Part shown: positions 15,353 to 23,652 of the stretch, piece after piece | Layout of the letters: each line of letters opens with the position of its first letter | Numbering within the stretch: the first letter of the stretch is position 1 | Assembly (NCBI GenBank): GCA_900544555.1 | Contig: UQWD01000023.1 | Span: 1 to 31,978, forward strand | DNA: 31,978 nucleotides | Source: an uncultured Eubacteriales bacterium | GTDB lineage: Bacteria > Bacillota > Clostridia > Christensenellales > CAG-138 | Direction: 5' to 3' | Position numbers and translations under genes: made by a program | Notes under the pieces: model-generated | What the model was told of the DNA's origin: nothing | The model's database searches: none | What the model saw: the letters and a program-made list of their open reading frames with translations, nothing else

Positions 15353-17118
15353 AACCGAAGAATAAAACGAGAAACCTTTCATTTTTTTATATGCTGCGCA
15401 GACTGTTGCCGTTAACGCTCGGCCAGTTTAAGCCCTATGCCCTGCTACAGGTTTTTGTCGCGGTTTTTATGATGCTGGACATTATTTTACAGACCGTGGT
15501 CTCGGCAAGGTTTTTTGATTCGGTATCGGCCGCCGTGGGAACGGGCGATATTGGAAAGCCCGTAATCTGGCTTGCGGCGTTCGGGTTGCTTATCGTGCTT
15601 CAGCCCATTGTCAACGGTATTTTGAATTTTTGCTTTGGCGACCTGACAAAGAGAATGACTGGCAAGCTGCTTCCGCTCATTCAGCTTAAGGCGCAGCGCA
15701 TTCCCGCGCTGGCGTTTGAAGAGCCGGAAACCCTTGACGATATCAATAAAGCGGAGACAGGCGCGCATGTCGGCTGCGGATTGGTTCTTGTGACGGCGGC
15801 GATACTAACGGCTTACCTTCCATATTTTATACTTATGGCGCTGTATCTATATTCTTTAAAGCCGATTCTCGGCATAGCGCCGGTTCTGGCTTTTATCCCC
15901 GTGGTACTTAGCCAGCTGGTCAGGGCCCGGGTGTTTACGCAGCTGGAGGATAAGGCCGCGCCCATGAGGCGTAAAATGGAACATTATGAAAAATGCGTAG
16001 GCGCGCCTGAGTTCTTTAAGGAAACCCGCCTGCTCGGCGCGTTTGGTTTCTATAAAAAGCTATATCGCCAAACGCTGTCGCTTTTTAATAAGGAAAAGTG
16101 GCGCGCGCAGAGGAAAACGGGCCTGATTGAGCTGGGTATGGAGCTGATAACTCTCGCGGGGTACGGGATAATGCTTTTCCTTTTGGTGGACGCGCTGTTA
16201 AGCGGTGAAATCACACCGGGCTCGTTCGCGGCGGTTTTCGCTTCCATAGGGGGGATTTTCAATATGATGGAGGAGATGATCGTACAGAACTTCGGCGAAG
16301 TGATGCAGAACAAGGGCGCTGTCGCAAACCTGATCCGGTTTTTGGATATGCCGGAACAGGACGGAGCTGATCGCGCCTCAGTTAAGGAAGGCGTCAGCCT
16401 TGAAAACGTGCGATTTAAATACCCCTCCGCGGCAGAGGAAAGCATTAAAGGCGTTGACTTAAGAATAAGGCCCGGCGAAACGCTTGCGGTGGTAGGAACG
16501 AACGGAGCCGGCAAGAGCACGCTGGTCAAGCTTATCATGGGTCTGTATACGCCAACAAGCGGTACTGTGCGCTTTGGCGGCACGGATTTAAAAAAGGCGG
16601 ATAAAATGAGCATGTTTCAATCGACCTCAGCGGTTTTTCAGGATTATGGGCGGTACAAGATGACGCTTAAGGACAATGTTGAGATCAGCGCGGAGGAAGG
16701 GCGCTTGAACGAAGCGCTAATTCAGGCGGATGTAGACGGTTACGGCCCCTCCTATCCGGCAGGACTCGACACAATGCTTTCCCGCGAGTTTGACGGGGTT
16801 GACGTTTCGGGAGGACAGTGGCAGCGTATCGCAATCGCAAGGGGCCTTTATCGAACCCACGATCTTATTGTGCTGGATGAGCCCACCGCCGCTATTGATC
16901 CGATGGAGGAAACCAAGATATATAAAAAATTCGCTCAAATCGCGAAGGATTCTACGGCGGTCATCGTAACCCATAGGCTGGGTTCCGCGCGCATCGCCGA
17001 CCGCATCGCCGTGATGAACGGAGGGGTTATCAGTCAAATCGGTACGCATGACGAGCTGATTGAGCGGGAAGGGATTTATAGGCAGATGTGGGAGGCGCAG
17101 GCGGCGTGGCTCGTTTGA
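15349..17118 (+). CDS. ABC exporter half-transporter, permease-ATPase fusion (subunit 2)
   Basis: This 589-residue partner of the preceding gene starts at the ATG that overlaps its stop by 4 bases. It has an N-terminal multi-helix membrane domain. The ATPase has Walker A VGTNGAGKST, signature DVSGGQWQR, Walker B IVLDEPTAAID and H-loop VTHRLGS. The two subunits share the ATPase plan, but their membrane halves differ widely, which fits a heterodimer rather than a recent duplication. Neither subunit shows the degenerate Walker B glutamate often found in asymmetric exporters. The pair sits between the van cluster and the tig-clp genes without obvious functional link to either. Confidence 0.9.
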   Translation: MKPKNKTRNLSFFYMLRRLLPLTLGQFKPYALLQVFVAVFMMLDIILQTVVSARFFDSVSAAVGTGDIGKPVIWLAAFGLLIVLQPIVNGILNFCFGDLTKRMTGKLLPLIQLKAQRIPALAFEEPETLDDINKAETGAHVGCGLVLVTAAILTAYLPYFILMALYLYSLKPILGIAPVLAFIPVVLSQLVRARVFTQLEDKAAPMRRKMEHYEKCVGAPEFFKETRLLGAFGFYKKLYRQTLSLFNKEKWRAQRKTGLIELGMELITLAGYGIMLFLLVDALLSGEITPGSFAAVFASIGGIFNMMEEMIVQNFGEVMQNKGAVANLIRFLDMPEQDGADRASVKEGVSLENVRFKYPSAAEESIKGVDLRIRPGETLAVVGTNGAGKSTLVKLIMGLYTPTSGTVRFGGTDLKKADKMSMFQSTSAVFQDYGRYKMTLKDNVEISAEEGRLNEALIQADVDGYGPSYPAGLDTMLSREFDGVDVSGGQWQRIAIARGLYRTHDLIVLDEPTAAIDPMEETKIYKKFAQIAKDSTAVIVTHRLGSARIADRIAVMNGGVISQIGTHDELIEREGIYRQMWEAQAAWLV

Positions 17119-17724
17119 TTGCACGCGGCGCTTTGTTAAGGTAATTAAAACGCAACGATGATAAATGGGCGCCGGGCGGAGATAAGTTTATCTATTATTT
17201 CCCGCCGGTTATCAGCAGATAGGATGCGGTGATGTTTTCCACGGGGGCGGAACAACCCGCATCCTCTGTATTAAGCGTTGCCATTGGCTTAATCCTTAAG
17301 CGGATGTTAGATAAGTATCGTGATATTGCCCGGGAAATTTTTACATAAAGAATCATTTATATTTCTTCTATTGAGTATGCCGCCCTGTGAAAATTGAAAA
17401 TAGGCGTTTCATTTTAATTAAGCTATGCATATGATTTGTTATGCCAAGCGCCCGATTAAGCCGCCCGTGGGATTTTATGATTGCCAGGCAATGGGTTGGT
17501 ATGATAACATTAACGGATGGCGATATGGATTTACCGCTTAAGGCTGTTACAGAAGCGGAACGCCGCTCTTGATGGTTTCATGAGGCGTTTGCGACGTACT
17601 TGCGGACTACGCCGCTTATGAGTAGAGCCTATGGGAATCTATTGCCTGAATTCTGGTTTTATACTAAATCTCCGGCGGTAGAGTTTACCGCCTGATGAAG
17701 CAACTTAAATGACGGAGGAAAGTT
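17119..17724. other. Gene-free stretch before tig with two hairpins
   Basis: No supported gene lies in these 606 bases. A two-level hairpin at about 17171-17217 (AGATAA/TTATCT inside GC-rich arms) probably ends the ABC operon. GGCGGTA (17674-17680) and TACCGCC (17686-17692) form a 7-bp hairpin just upstream of the tig ribosome binding site. A short stretch near 17490-17535 reads like a peptide fragment but has no start or family resemblance. Confidence 0.45.
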
Positions 17725-19005
17725 ATGTCGAAGCTCGAAAAGCTGGAGCACAGCAAGGTGAAATTAACGATAGAGGTTGAAGCGGAGCTTTTTAACGGCG
17801 CCCTTCAAAGGGCTTTCATGCAGAAAGGGAAGAATTTTTATGTGCAGGGCTTCCGAAAAGGCAAAGCGCCCCGCAAGGTAATCGAAACGGTTTACGGCGA
17901 AGGCGTGTTTTATGAGGATGCGTTCGAGCTTTTGTATCCCGGCGCTTATGAGGCCGCTGTTGAAGAGCATGGAATTACGCCTGTGAGCCAGCCGGAGGTT
18001 GATATAGAGCAGATAGGCAGAGACAAGAATCTGGTGTTTACGACGGAACTAGCCGTAAAGCCGGAAGTGATGCTTGGCGCGTATAAGGGTATAGAAGTCG
18101 AGAAGCGGGAGTATAATGTTACGGATGAAATGGTAGAAGCTCAGCTTGAGCGGGAGCGCGAAAAGCTTGCCCGTTTTGTGGACGCGCAACGCCCCGTTGA
18201 GCAGGGCGACCGCGTAAAAATCGATTATGTCGGAAGCGTTGGCGGCGTGGAATTTGAGGGAGGCTCCGCTAAGGAACAAGAGCTGGAAATTGGTTCCGGC
18301 ATGTTTATTCCGGGGTTCGAGGAACAGCTGGTTGGCATGGAAGCAGGCGAGGATAGGGAGGTTCAGGTTAAATTCCCGGACGAGTATCATGCCGAAAACC
18401 TCAAGGGTAAGGACGCGGTTTTTCAGGTTCGCCTTCACAGCATTCAGGTCAAGGAACTGCCTGAGTTGGACGACGAGCTGGCCAAAGACGTTTCTGAATT
18501 CGATACGCTCGAGGAGCTAAGGGCAGAAAAAAGACGCGAGCTTACGGAGCAGGCGAAGAAGAACGCTGATATCGCGAGGGAGAACGAATCGGTTGAAAAG
18601 GCGGTAGAAAACGCCCAAATCGATATTCCTGACGCCATGGTAGAGCGCCAGATCTCCTATATGCTCAATGATATTAGTTATAGGCTGAGCATGCAGGGGC
18701 TTTCGTTTGAAGATTACCTCAAATACACGGGTACCACGCTGGACGAGTTAAGGGAGAAGTACGCGAAAGAGGCTGAAAAGCGCGTGCGCACGCAGCTTGT
18801 TATCGAGGCCGTGATAAAGGCAGAGAATATTGAGCTGGAGGACGCAGAACTTGAGGATACGATGCGAGAATTCGCGGAACAAACGGGCAAAACGCTGGAA
18901 GATTTTAAAGCCGAAATCACTCCGGATGAGAGGGAATATCTTTCAGATCAGGCTCTTGCCCGCAAAGCGGTGAAATTAATTGCCGACAGCGCTGTTGAAA
19001 AATAA
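17725..19005 (+). CDS. tig: Trigger factor, ribosome-associated chaperone and prolyl isomerase
   Basis: This 426-residue protein has the full trigger factor plan. The N-terminal ribosome-binding domain has the loop GFRKGKAPRKVIE (about residues 42-54). A central FKBP-type peptidyl-prolyl isomerase domain spans about residues 150-245 (GDRVKIDYVGSV and the flap region). A long acidic helical C-terminal domain forms the cradle. It binds nascent chains at the ribosome exit. GGAGGAAAG lies before the ATG. It heads the conserved tig-clpP-clpX order of Firmicutes, with clpP 42 bases downstream and no terminator between. A short leader hairpin upstream could affect expression. Confidence 0.96.
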   Translation: MSKLEKLEHSKVKLTIEVEAELFNGALQRAFMQKGKNFYVQGFRKGKAPRKVIETVYGEGVFYEDAFELLYPGAYEAAVEEHGITPVSQPEVDIEQIGRDKNLVFTTELAVKPEVMLGAYKGIEVEKREYNVTDEMVEAQLEREREKLARFVDAQRPVEQGDRVKIDYVGSVGGVEFEGGSAKEQELEIGSGMFIPGFEEQLVGMEAGEDREVQVKFPDEYHAENLKGKDAVFQVRLHSIQVKELPELDDELAKDVSEFDTLEELRAEKRRELTEQAKKNADIARENESVEKAVENAQIDIPDAMVERQISYMLNDISYRLSMQGLSFEDYLKYTGTTLDELREKYAKEAEKRVRTQLVIEAVIKAENIELEDAELEDTMREFAEQTGKTLEDFKAEITPDEREYLSDQALARKAVKLIADSAVEK

Positions 19006-19047
19006 TGCGAGAACAGCGGCGCCTGCATTGGTAAAGGAGGAAAATAT

Positions 19048-19632
19048 ATGAGTTTAATACCTATGGTCGTGGAACAGACAAACCGGGGGGAACGCTCTTA
19101 CGATATCTATTCGCGTCTGCTTAAGGACAGAATTATTTTTCTTGGCGGCGAGATTAACGACGACGTCGCGAACCTTGTGGTTGCGCAGATGCTCTTTCTT
19201 GAAGCGGATGATCCGGATAAGGATATCAGCCTTTATATCAACAGCCCCGGCGGCTCGATAACAGCTGGTATGGCGATTTATGACACGATGCAGTATATCA
19301 AATGCGATATATCCACCATATGCGTTGGGTTCGCGGCGTCTATGGGCGCATTCCTTCTGGCGGCTGGCGCAAAGGGAAAGCGCAAGGCGCTGCCTAACTG
19401 TGAAATCATGATACATCAGCCTAGCGGAGGGGCGCGCGGCCAGGCGACGGACGTGGCAATACACGCGGAACACATTATTAAAACGAAAAAACGTTTAAAT
19501 GAAATATTGGCGCTTCGTACAGGGCAACCTATTGACCAGGTAGAAGCGGATACGGAGCGCGACAACTTTTTAACGCCGGAGCAGGCCAAGGCATATGGCC
19601 TAATCGACGAAATTATTCCTCCGAGGAGGTAG
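19048..19632 (+). CDS. clpP: ATP-dependent Clp protease proteolytic subunit
   Basis: This 194-residue serine protease is the barrel-forming subunit of ClpXP/ClpCP. The catalytic triad is visible as Ser98 in GFAASMGAF, His123 in MIHQPSGG and Asp172 in ERDNF. The length and the N-terminal MSLIPMVVEQT are typical, with no long propeptide. AAAGGAGG lies 8 bases before the ATG. Its stop codon forms part of the Shine-Dalgarno site of clpX (GGAGGTAG), so the two genes are tightly coupled. No CtsR or CIRCE-type operator was noticed upstream; the gene probably shares the tig transcript. Confidence 0.97.
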   Translation: MSLIPMVVEQTNRGERSYDIYSRLLKDRIIFLGGEINDDVANLVVAQMLFLEADDPDKDISLYINSPGGSITAGMAIYDTMQYIKCDISTICVGFAASMGAFLLAAGAKGKRKALPNCEIMIHQPSGGARGQATDVAIHAEHIIKTKKRLNEILALRTGQPIDQVEADTERDNFLTPEQAKAYGLIDEIIPPRR

Positions 19633-19635
19633 CAG

Positions 19636-20895
19636 ATGGCTAAATACGATGAAATTAACCCGGTTAAGTGCTCTTTCTGCGGTAAATCGCAGGACGAAGT
19701 ACACCGCGTAATAGCTGGGCCGGGCGTATACATATGCAACGAATGCGTTGAGCTTTGCCAGGAAATCATCGATGAGGATTACAGCAATATCACGATGGAG
19801 CTGTCCGATATCCCCAAACCGGTTGAGATTGTCAACATTCTTAACCAGTATGTTGTGGGTCAGGACAGGGCAAAGCGCGCGCTGGCGGTTGCGGTTTATA
19901 ACCATTATAAACGGATTAACGCGGGGCCGAAGCGGGATGATGTTGAGCTTCAAAAGAGCAATATTATCATGCTGGGGCCGACCGGATGCGGTAAGACTAT
20001 GCTTGCTCAGACGCTGGCTAAGATACTGAACGTACCGTTCGCCGTTGCTGACGCGACTTCGCTAACGGAAGCTGGATATGTGGGCGAGGATGTGGAGAAT
20101 ATTCTGCTAAAGCTCATACAGGCGGCGGATTATGAGGTGGAACGCGCGGAAAAGGGCATTATTTATATTGACGAAATCGATAAAATTGCCCGGAAAAGCG
20201 AGAACCCGTCCATAACCCGGGATGTTTCGGGCGAAGGCGTTCAGCAGGCTTTGTTGAAGATCCTTGAAGGAACGCAGGCCAGCGTGCCGCCTCAGGGCGG
20301 GCGCAAACACCCGCATCAGGAGTTTATCCAGATAGATACCACGAATATCCTGTTCATATGCGGCGGGGCGTTCGACGGTATTGACGATATTATCGTCAAG
20401 CGTACGGGAAAAAAGATTATGGGCTTTGGCGCGGAAGTAAAATCCCACGCGGAAAAGGATATCGGGGCTATATTACAGAATATTCTACCCGAGGATCTGC
20501 TCAAGTTCGGGCTTATTCCCGAGTTTGTCGGGCGCATGCCGGTGATCGTTACGCTGCACCAGCTTGACGAGAAGGCGCTTATTCAAATCCTAACGGAACC
20601 GAAAAACGCGCTTTCAAGGCAGTATAAGCGCTTGTTTGAGATGGATGGGGTTGAGCTTGAGTTTGACCAGGAATCTTTGCAGAAGGTAGCGCACATGGCA
20701 ATCGACCGCAAAACGGGCGCGAGAGGCCTGCGCGCAATTCTGGAGGATGCGATGATGGACATCATGTACGATATACCGTCGCGCTCAGATATTAAGAAAT
20801 GCGTTATAACTAAGGACGTCATCGATAAGAAAAGCGAGCCGACGCTCATTAAAAATGAAGAGCTCCCCGCTCTTCCCGAGAGCGACGCCGTTTAA
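19636..20895 (+). CDS. clpX: ATP-dependent Clp protease ATPase subunit ClpX
   Basis: This 419-residue AAA+ unfoldase feeds substrates to ClpP. The N-terminal zinc-binding domain has Cys12, Cys15, Cys34 and Cys37 (CSFCGK and CNECVEL). The AAA+ module has Walker A GPTGCGKT (about residues 114-121), Walker B IIYIDEIDKI, the pore loop GYVGEDVE, and an RKTGARGLR sensor-2 segment near the C-terminus. The gene starts 3 bases after clpP and has a strong terminator 39 bases after its stop. This closes the tig-clpP-clpX transcription unit. Confidence 0.97.
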   Translation: MAKYDEINPVKCSFCGKSQDEVHRVIAGPGVYICNECVELCQEIIDEDYSNITMELSDIPKPVEIVNILNQYVVGQDRAKRALAVAVYNHYKRINAGPKRDDVELQKSNIIMLGPTGCGKTMLAQTLAKILNVPFAVADATSLTEAGYVGEDVENILLKLIQAADYEVERAEKGIIYIDEIDKIARKSENPSITRDVSGEGVQQALLKILEGTQASVPPQGGRKHPHQEFIQIDTTNILFICGGAFDGIDDIIVKRTGKKIMGFGAEVKSHAEKDIGAILQNILPEDLLKFGLIPEFVGRMPVIVTLHQLDEKALIQILTEPKNALSRQYKRLFEMDGVELEFDQESLQKVAHMAIDRKTGARGLRAILEDAMMDIMYDIPSRSDIKKCVITKDVIDKKSEPTLIKNEELPALPESDAV

Positions 20896-20933
20896 AAGAA
20901 ATAACGCATAGGGCGGTGGAACCGCTTGCGGTT

Positions 20934-20967
20934 AAAGCCTCCGAAAGGCAAAATTCGGAGGCTTTTT
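20934..20967 (+). terminator. Intrinsic terminator of tig-clpP-clpX
   Basis: AAAGCCTCCGAA (20934-20945) and TTCGGAGGCTTT (20954-20965) form a perfect 12-bp stem with an 8-base loop. The stem runs into five T (20963-20967). The A-rich 5' side also makes it potentially bidirectional. Confidence 0.9.
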
Positions 20968-21417
20968 CACATTTTGGAATTATGTCTGAGAAGCCCAGTG
21001 GCAATGATAATTCAGGCAAAACTATACCAGACAACGCCCGTTGCGGGGAATGCCTCATGGTGAAAAGCATATTTGTATTCGCTTGTCATACAGCCGCGAG
21101 TGAAAAAAACTTTTTGGACCGATTAACATAAGCCCGAGCGTTACGCCTGATTGGATAAGTATACGTCTCTATGCCTTCTCCGATCAGCTCTTAAGAAAAA
21201 TAGCCACGGACGGATATTTATTTCTAAGGATATAGCATACGCTTGTGTGTTTCGCGGATGTAATGAATTATTGTTCGTGCTGCTAAAGGCCGCAGGTTCT
21301 TTCAATATCTCAACTACCTACGATACGCCTCTTATCTGAAACAGGTTGAATTTAACTGCGCTAAGCGCCGGGAAATCACGCATACTAGAATGTAGCGAAA
21401 TACTGGAGGGCGTGTAA
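20968..21417. other. Gene-free spacer between clpX and lonB
   Basis: About 450 bases hold no supported gene. Short open frames here lack a ribosome binding site and family resemblance. The lonB Shine-Dalgarno (GGAGGG) is at the right end. No convincing housekeeping promoter was found, so lonB may use a sporulation sigma factor promoter that I could not identify with confidence. Confidence 0.5.
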
Positions 21418-23103
21418 ATGAACTGGTGGGTTTGGCTGTTGGTACAGGCGGCGGTCGCTTTATTAACATGGTGGATCGTCCATGCGGTGCGTAAAAAAAA
21501 GACGGGCGCGCCGTTAAGGCATACCGCGCAAAAGGAGGAAAACCGTGAACTGACGGAGCTTAAGCGGATGCGCGAACGTTCGCTTAACGTGCCTTTAACT
21601 GAAATGGCCCGGCCTTGCGCGCTTGATGATATTATTGGCCAAACGGAAGGAATCCGGGCGCTGCGCGCCGCGATTTGCGGCAAGAACCCTCAGCATGTGC
21701 TTCTTTACGGCCCTCCGGGGGTCGGCAAGACCTGCGCTGCGCGTCTTGTGTTGGAGGAAGCGAAGAGGAGGGCGGATTCGCCGTTTAACGATGAATCGGA
21801 ATTTGTAGAGGTTGACGCTACATGCGTGCGTTTTGACGAGCGCGCCATTGCCGATCCGCTTCTTGGGTCCGTCCATGACCCTATTTATCAGGGGGCGGGC
21901 TCCCTCGGCGGCCAGGGCGTACCCCAGCCAAAACCCGGAGCCGTTACCAGAGCGCATTGCGGCGTACTGTTTCTGGACGAAATAGGAGAGCTTCATCCCA
22001 TGCAGATGAATAAATTACTTAAGGTATTGGAGGATAGGGCTGTTTACTTCGACAGCGCATACTATTCGCAGGATAATCACAAAATACCGCCTCATATCCA
22101 TGATATTTTCCAAAACGGTATGCCCGCTGATTTCAGGCTTATCGGAGCGACCACGCGGATGCCCGAGGAGCTGCCGCCCGCGCTTAGATCACGGTGCGTA
22201 GAATTGTATTTTAAGCCTTTGGGGCAGGAGGATTTATGCGGCGTGGTGCAAGGAGCCGCGAAAAGAATCGATTATATGATAAGCGATAAAGCCGTGGAGC
22301 TTGCAGCGTCTTACGCAAAATCGGGAAGGGACGCCGTAAACATACTGCAATTGGCGGCGGGGACGGCGAACAGCGAGGGCAGGCATGAGATTACGCCCGA
22401 CGATATATGCTGGGTGGCAAGCACATGTAAGTATACGCGGCGTCCGGGCATAAAAATTGAGGAAAAGAGCAGGGCCGGGGTTTGCTGCGGGTTGGGCGTG
22501 TCCTCAGCTGGGCAGGGCGCGGTTATTGAAATTGAATGCAGCGCCGTACGCGCTGTAAAGGGCGCAGGCTCACTTTCCTTAGGCGGCATGGTGGAGGAGG
22601 AGGAAATCGACGCCCGCTCATGTCGGCTTAAGCGCAAAAGCACTGCGAGGGCGTCGGTTGAATGTGTAATGAGCATGTTTCAGCGAAGGCTGAATATGGA
22701 TTGCAGGGATTATGATATTCGCTTTAACATACCGGGAGGCGCGCCGATGGACGGACCCAGCGCTGGCATAGCGCTATGCGTTTCGCTTATGAGCGCGGTT
22801 ACGGGGCAACCTCCGTTACCGTTGATGGCCTTTACAGGGGAAATCACAACGCACGGTGACGTACGCCCGGTTGGAGGCGTCAGGGAGAAGCTGGAGGCGG
22901 CGATCAGCGCCGGCGCGCGCAGAATTATAATACCCAAAGACAATTGGGAGGATTCGTTTTCCTCTTTACTTGCCCAGATTATTCCCGTTTCCGATATATC
23001 TCAGGTTCTTAACGAGGCGTTCGGGCCGAACGTGCAGGAATCGCCGGTTAATCCATCGGATCTTGATTCAAAACTTGATATTGAGTTAACGCATAGCGCT
23101 TAG
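21418..23103 (+). CDS. lonB: LonB-type ATP-dependent protease
   Basis: This 561-residue protease of the membrane-linked LonB type is known from Bacillus as a forespore protease next to clpX. An N-terminal hydrophobic helix (residues 3-23) is followed by KKK. The AAA+ domain has Walker A GPPGVGKT (98-105) and Walker B VLFLDEIGEL. The C-terminal Lon peptidase domain has the Ser448-Lys491 dyad in PMDGPSAGIAL and GGVREKLEAA. The bulky N-terminal substrate-binding domain of LonA is absent. GGAGGG lies before the ATG. No lonA follows, unlike Bacillus. A terminator sits 36 bases downstream. Its presence supports an endospore-forming ancestry. Confidence 0.92.
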   Translation: MNWWVWLLVQAAVALLTWWIVHAVRKKKTGAPLRHTAQKEENRELTELKRMRERSLNVPLTEMARPCALDDIIGQTEGIRALRAAICGKNPQHVLLYGPPGVGKTCAARLVLEEAKRRADSPFNDESEFVEVDATCVRFDERAIADPLLGSVHDPIYQGAGSLGGQGVPQPKPGAVTRAHCGVLFLDEIGELHPMQMNKLLKVLEDRAVYFDSAYYSQDNHKIPPHIHDIFQNGMPADFRLIGATTRMPEELPPALRSRCVELYFKPLGQEDLCGVVQGAAKRIDYMISDKAVELAASYAKSGRDAVNILQLAAGTANSEGRHEITPDDICWVASTCKYTRRPGIKIEEKSRAGVCCGLGVSSAGQGAVIEIECSAVRAVKGAGSLSLGGMVEEEEIDARSCRLKRKSTARASVECVMSMFQRRLNMDCRDYDIRFNIPGGAPMDGPSAGIALCVSLMSAVTGQPPLPLMAFTGEITTHGDVRPVGGVREKLEAAISAGARRIIIPKDNWEDSFSSLLAQIIPVSDISQVLNEAFGPNVQESPVNPSDLDSKLDIELTHSA

Positions 23104-23138
23104 ATAGGTTTACAGCTGCATTAATAATCATTGTGAAG

Positions 23139-23172
23139 AACCCCCGCATGACATGTTTTGCGAGGGTTTTAC
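23139..23172 (+). terminator. Terminator after lonB
   Basis: AACCCCCGC and GCGAGGGTT pair with one bulge around a short loop, then TTTTAC follows. It separates lonB from the blaI-like operon. Confidence 0.65.
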
Positions 23173-23215
23173 TATTTTATATCTTCGTCATAGCGAATTT
23201 TTAAACATTTAAAGG

Positions 23216-23262
23216 TTGACAATTCCTGTATATTAATGTAATGTATAATTACAATATGTAAT
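23216..23262 (+). promoter_or_regulatory. Promoter and triple TGTAAT operator of the blaI-like operon
   Basis: TTGACA (23216-23221) is followed at 17 bases by TAATGT (23239-23244); a TATAAT at 23244-23249 lies 22 bases away. Over and after the -10 region the sequence runs TGTAAT (23237-23242), 5 bases, ATTACA (23248-23253), 3 bases, TGTAAT (23257-23262). This makes two overlapping perfect dyads sharing the middle half-site. BlaI/MecI repressors bind TACA-N-TGTA dyads, so this is a probable autoregulatory operator for the gene that starts 15 bases downstream. Confidence 0.8.
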
Positions 23263-23277
23263 GGGGGGAGGGATTTG

Positions 23278-23649
23278 ATGGGGAAGGCCATGTCTGAAAG
23301 CGAGCGTATTATTATGGAAATACTTTGGGAGTACGGGCCATTGAGCGCGGCTCAGGTCACCTCTCTTGCGCGTGAAAAACAGAATTGGTCCTACAACACG
23401 GTTCGCACATTTCTCACACGCCTCAAGGAAAAGAAGGCTGTGACCGTAGAACAGAGGGACAAGTATTATTACGCCCCCTCGATGACGAGGGAAGAGGCCG
23501 GGTTACAGGAAGCGCGGCATGTAGTCAAGCGGTTATATGACGGCAGCGTAAAACAGCTTATCGCGTGTTTTTTGGATCAGGAAGAACTAAGCGAGGAGGA
23601 TTTGGACGAGCTTAGCTTATTATTGGAGAAAAAGCGCAGGGAGGTTTAA
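23278..23649 (+). CDS. BlaI/MecI-family winged-helix repressor
   Basis: This 123-residue repressor has the family's N-terminal winged helix, with LSAAQVTSL and WSYNTVRTFLTRLKEK as the recognition region, and a C-terminal dimerisation helix rich in Glu and Leu. In the family it blocks transcription until a BlaR1-type protease triggers its cleavage. The classical Asn-Phe cleavage pair of BlaI is not seen; the matching position reads IACFL, so cleavage, if it occurs, is at another bond. I start at ATG 23278 with GGGAGGG in front; TTG 23275 and ATG 23290 are alternatives. The next gene begins 3 bases after the stop. Its targets beyond its own operon are unknown; there is no beta-lactamase gene in the window. 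Confidence 0.88.
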   Translation: MGKAMSESERIIMEILWEYGPLSAAQVTSLAREKQNWSYNTVRTFLTRLKEKKAVTVEQRDKYYYAPSMTREEAGLQEARHVVKRLYDGSVKQLIACFLDQEELSEEDLDELSLLLEKKRREV

Positions 23650-23652
23650 GCT

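Noticed and set aside
17642..17665. TTGCCT/TATACT promoter for tig
   Set aside because: The spacer is only about 12 bases, too short for a sigma-A promoter.
20916..21131. Possible 71-codon gene after clpX
   Set aside because: It runs through the clpX terminator hairpin, lacks a Shine-Dalgarno site and resembles no family.
21151..21339. Possible 62-codon gene before lonB
   Set aside because: There is no ribosome binding site, the composition is ordinary for non-coding sequence here, and no domain is recognisable.
23229..23234. TATATT as the -10 of the blaI-like promoter
   Set aside because: It is only 7 bases from the TTGACA, too close to act with it; TAATGT at 23239 gives the standard 17-base spacing.
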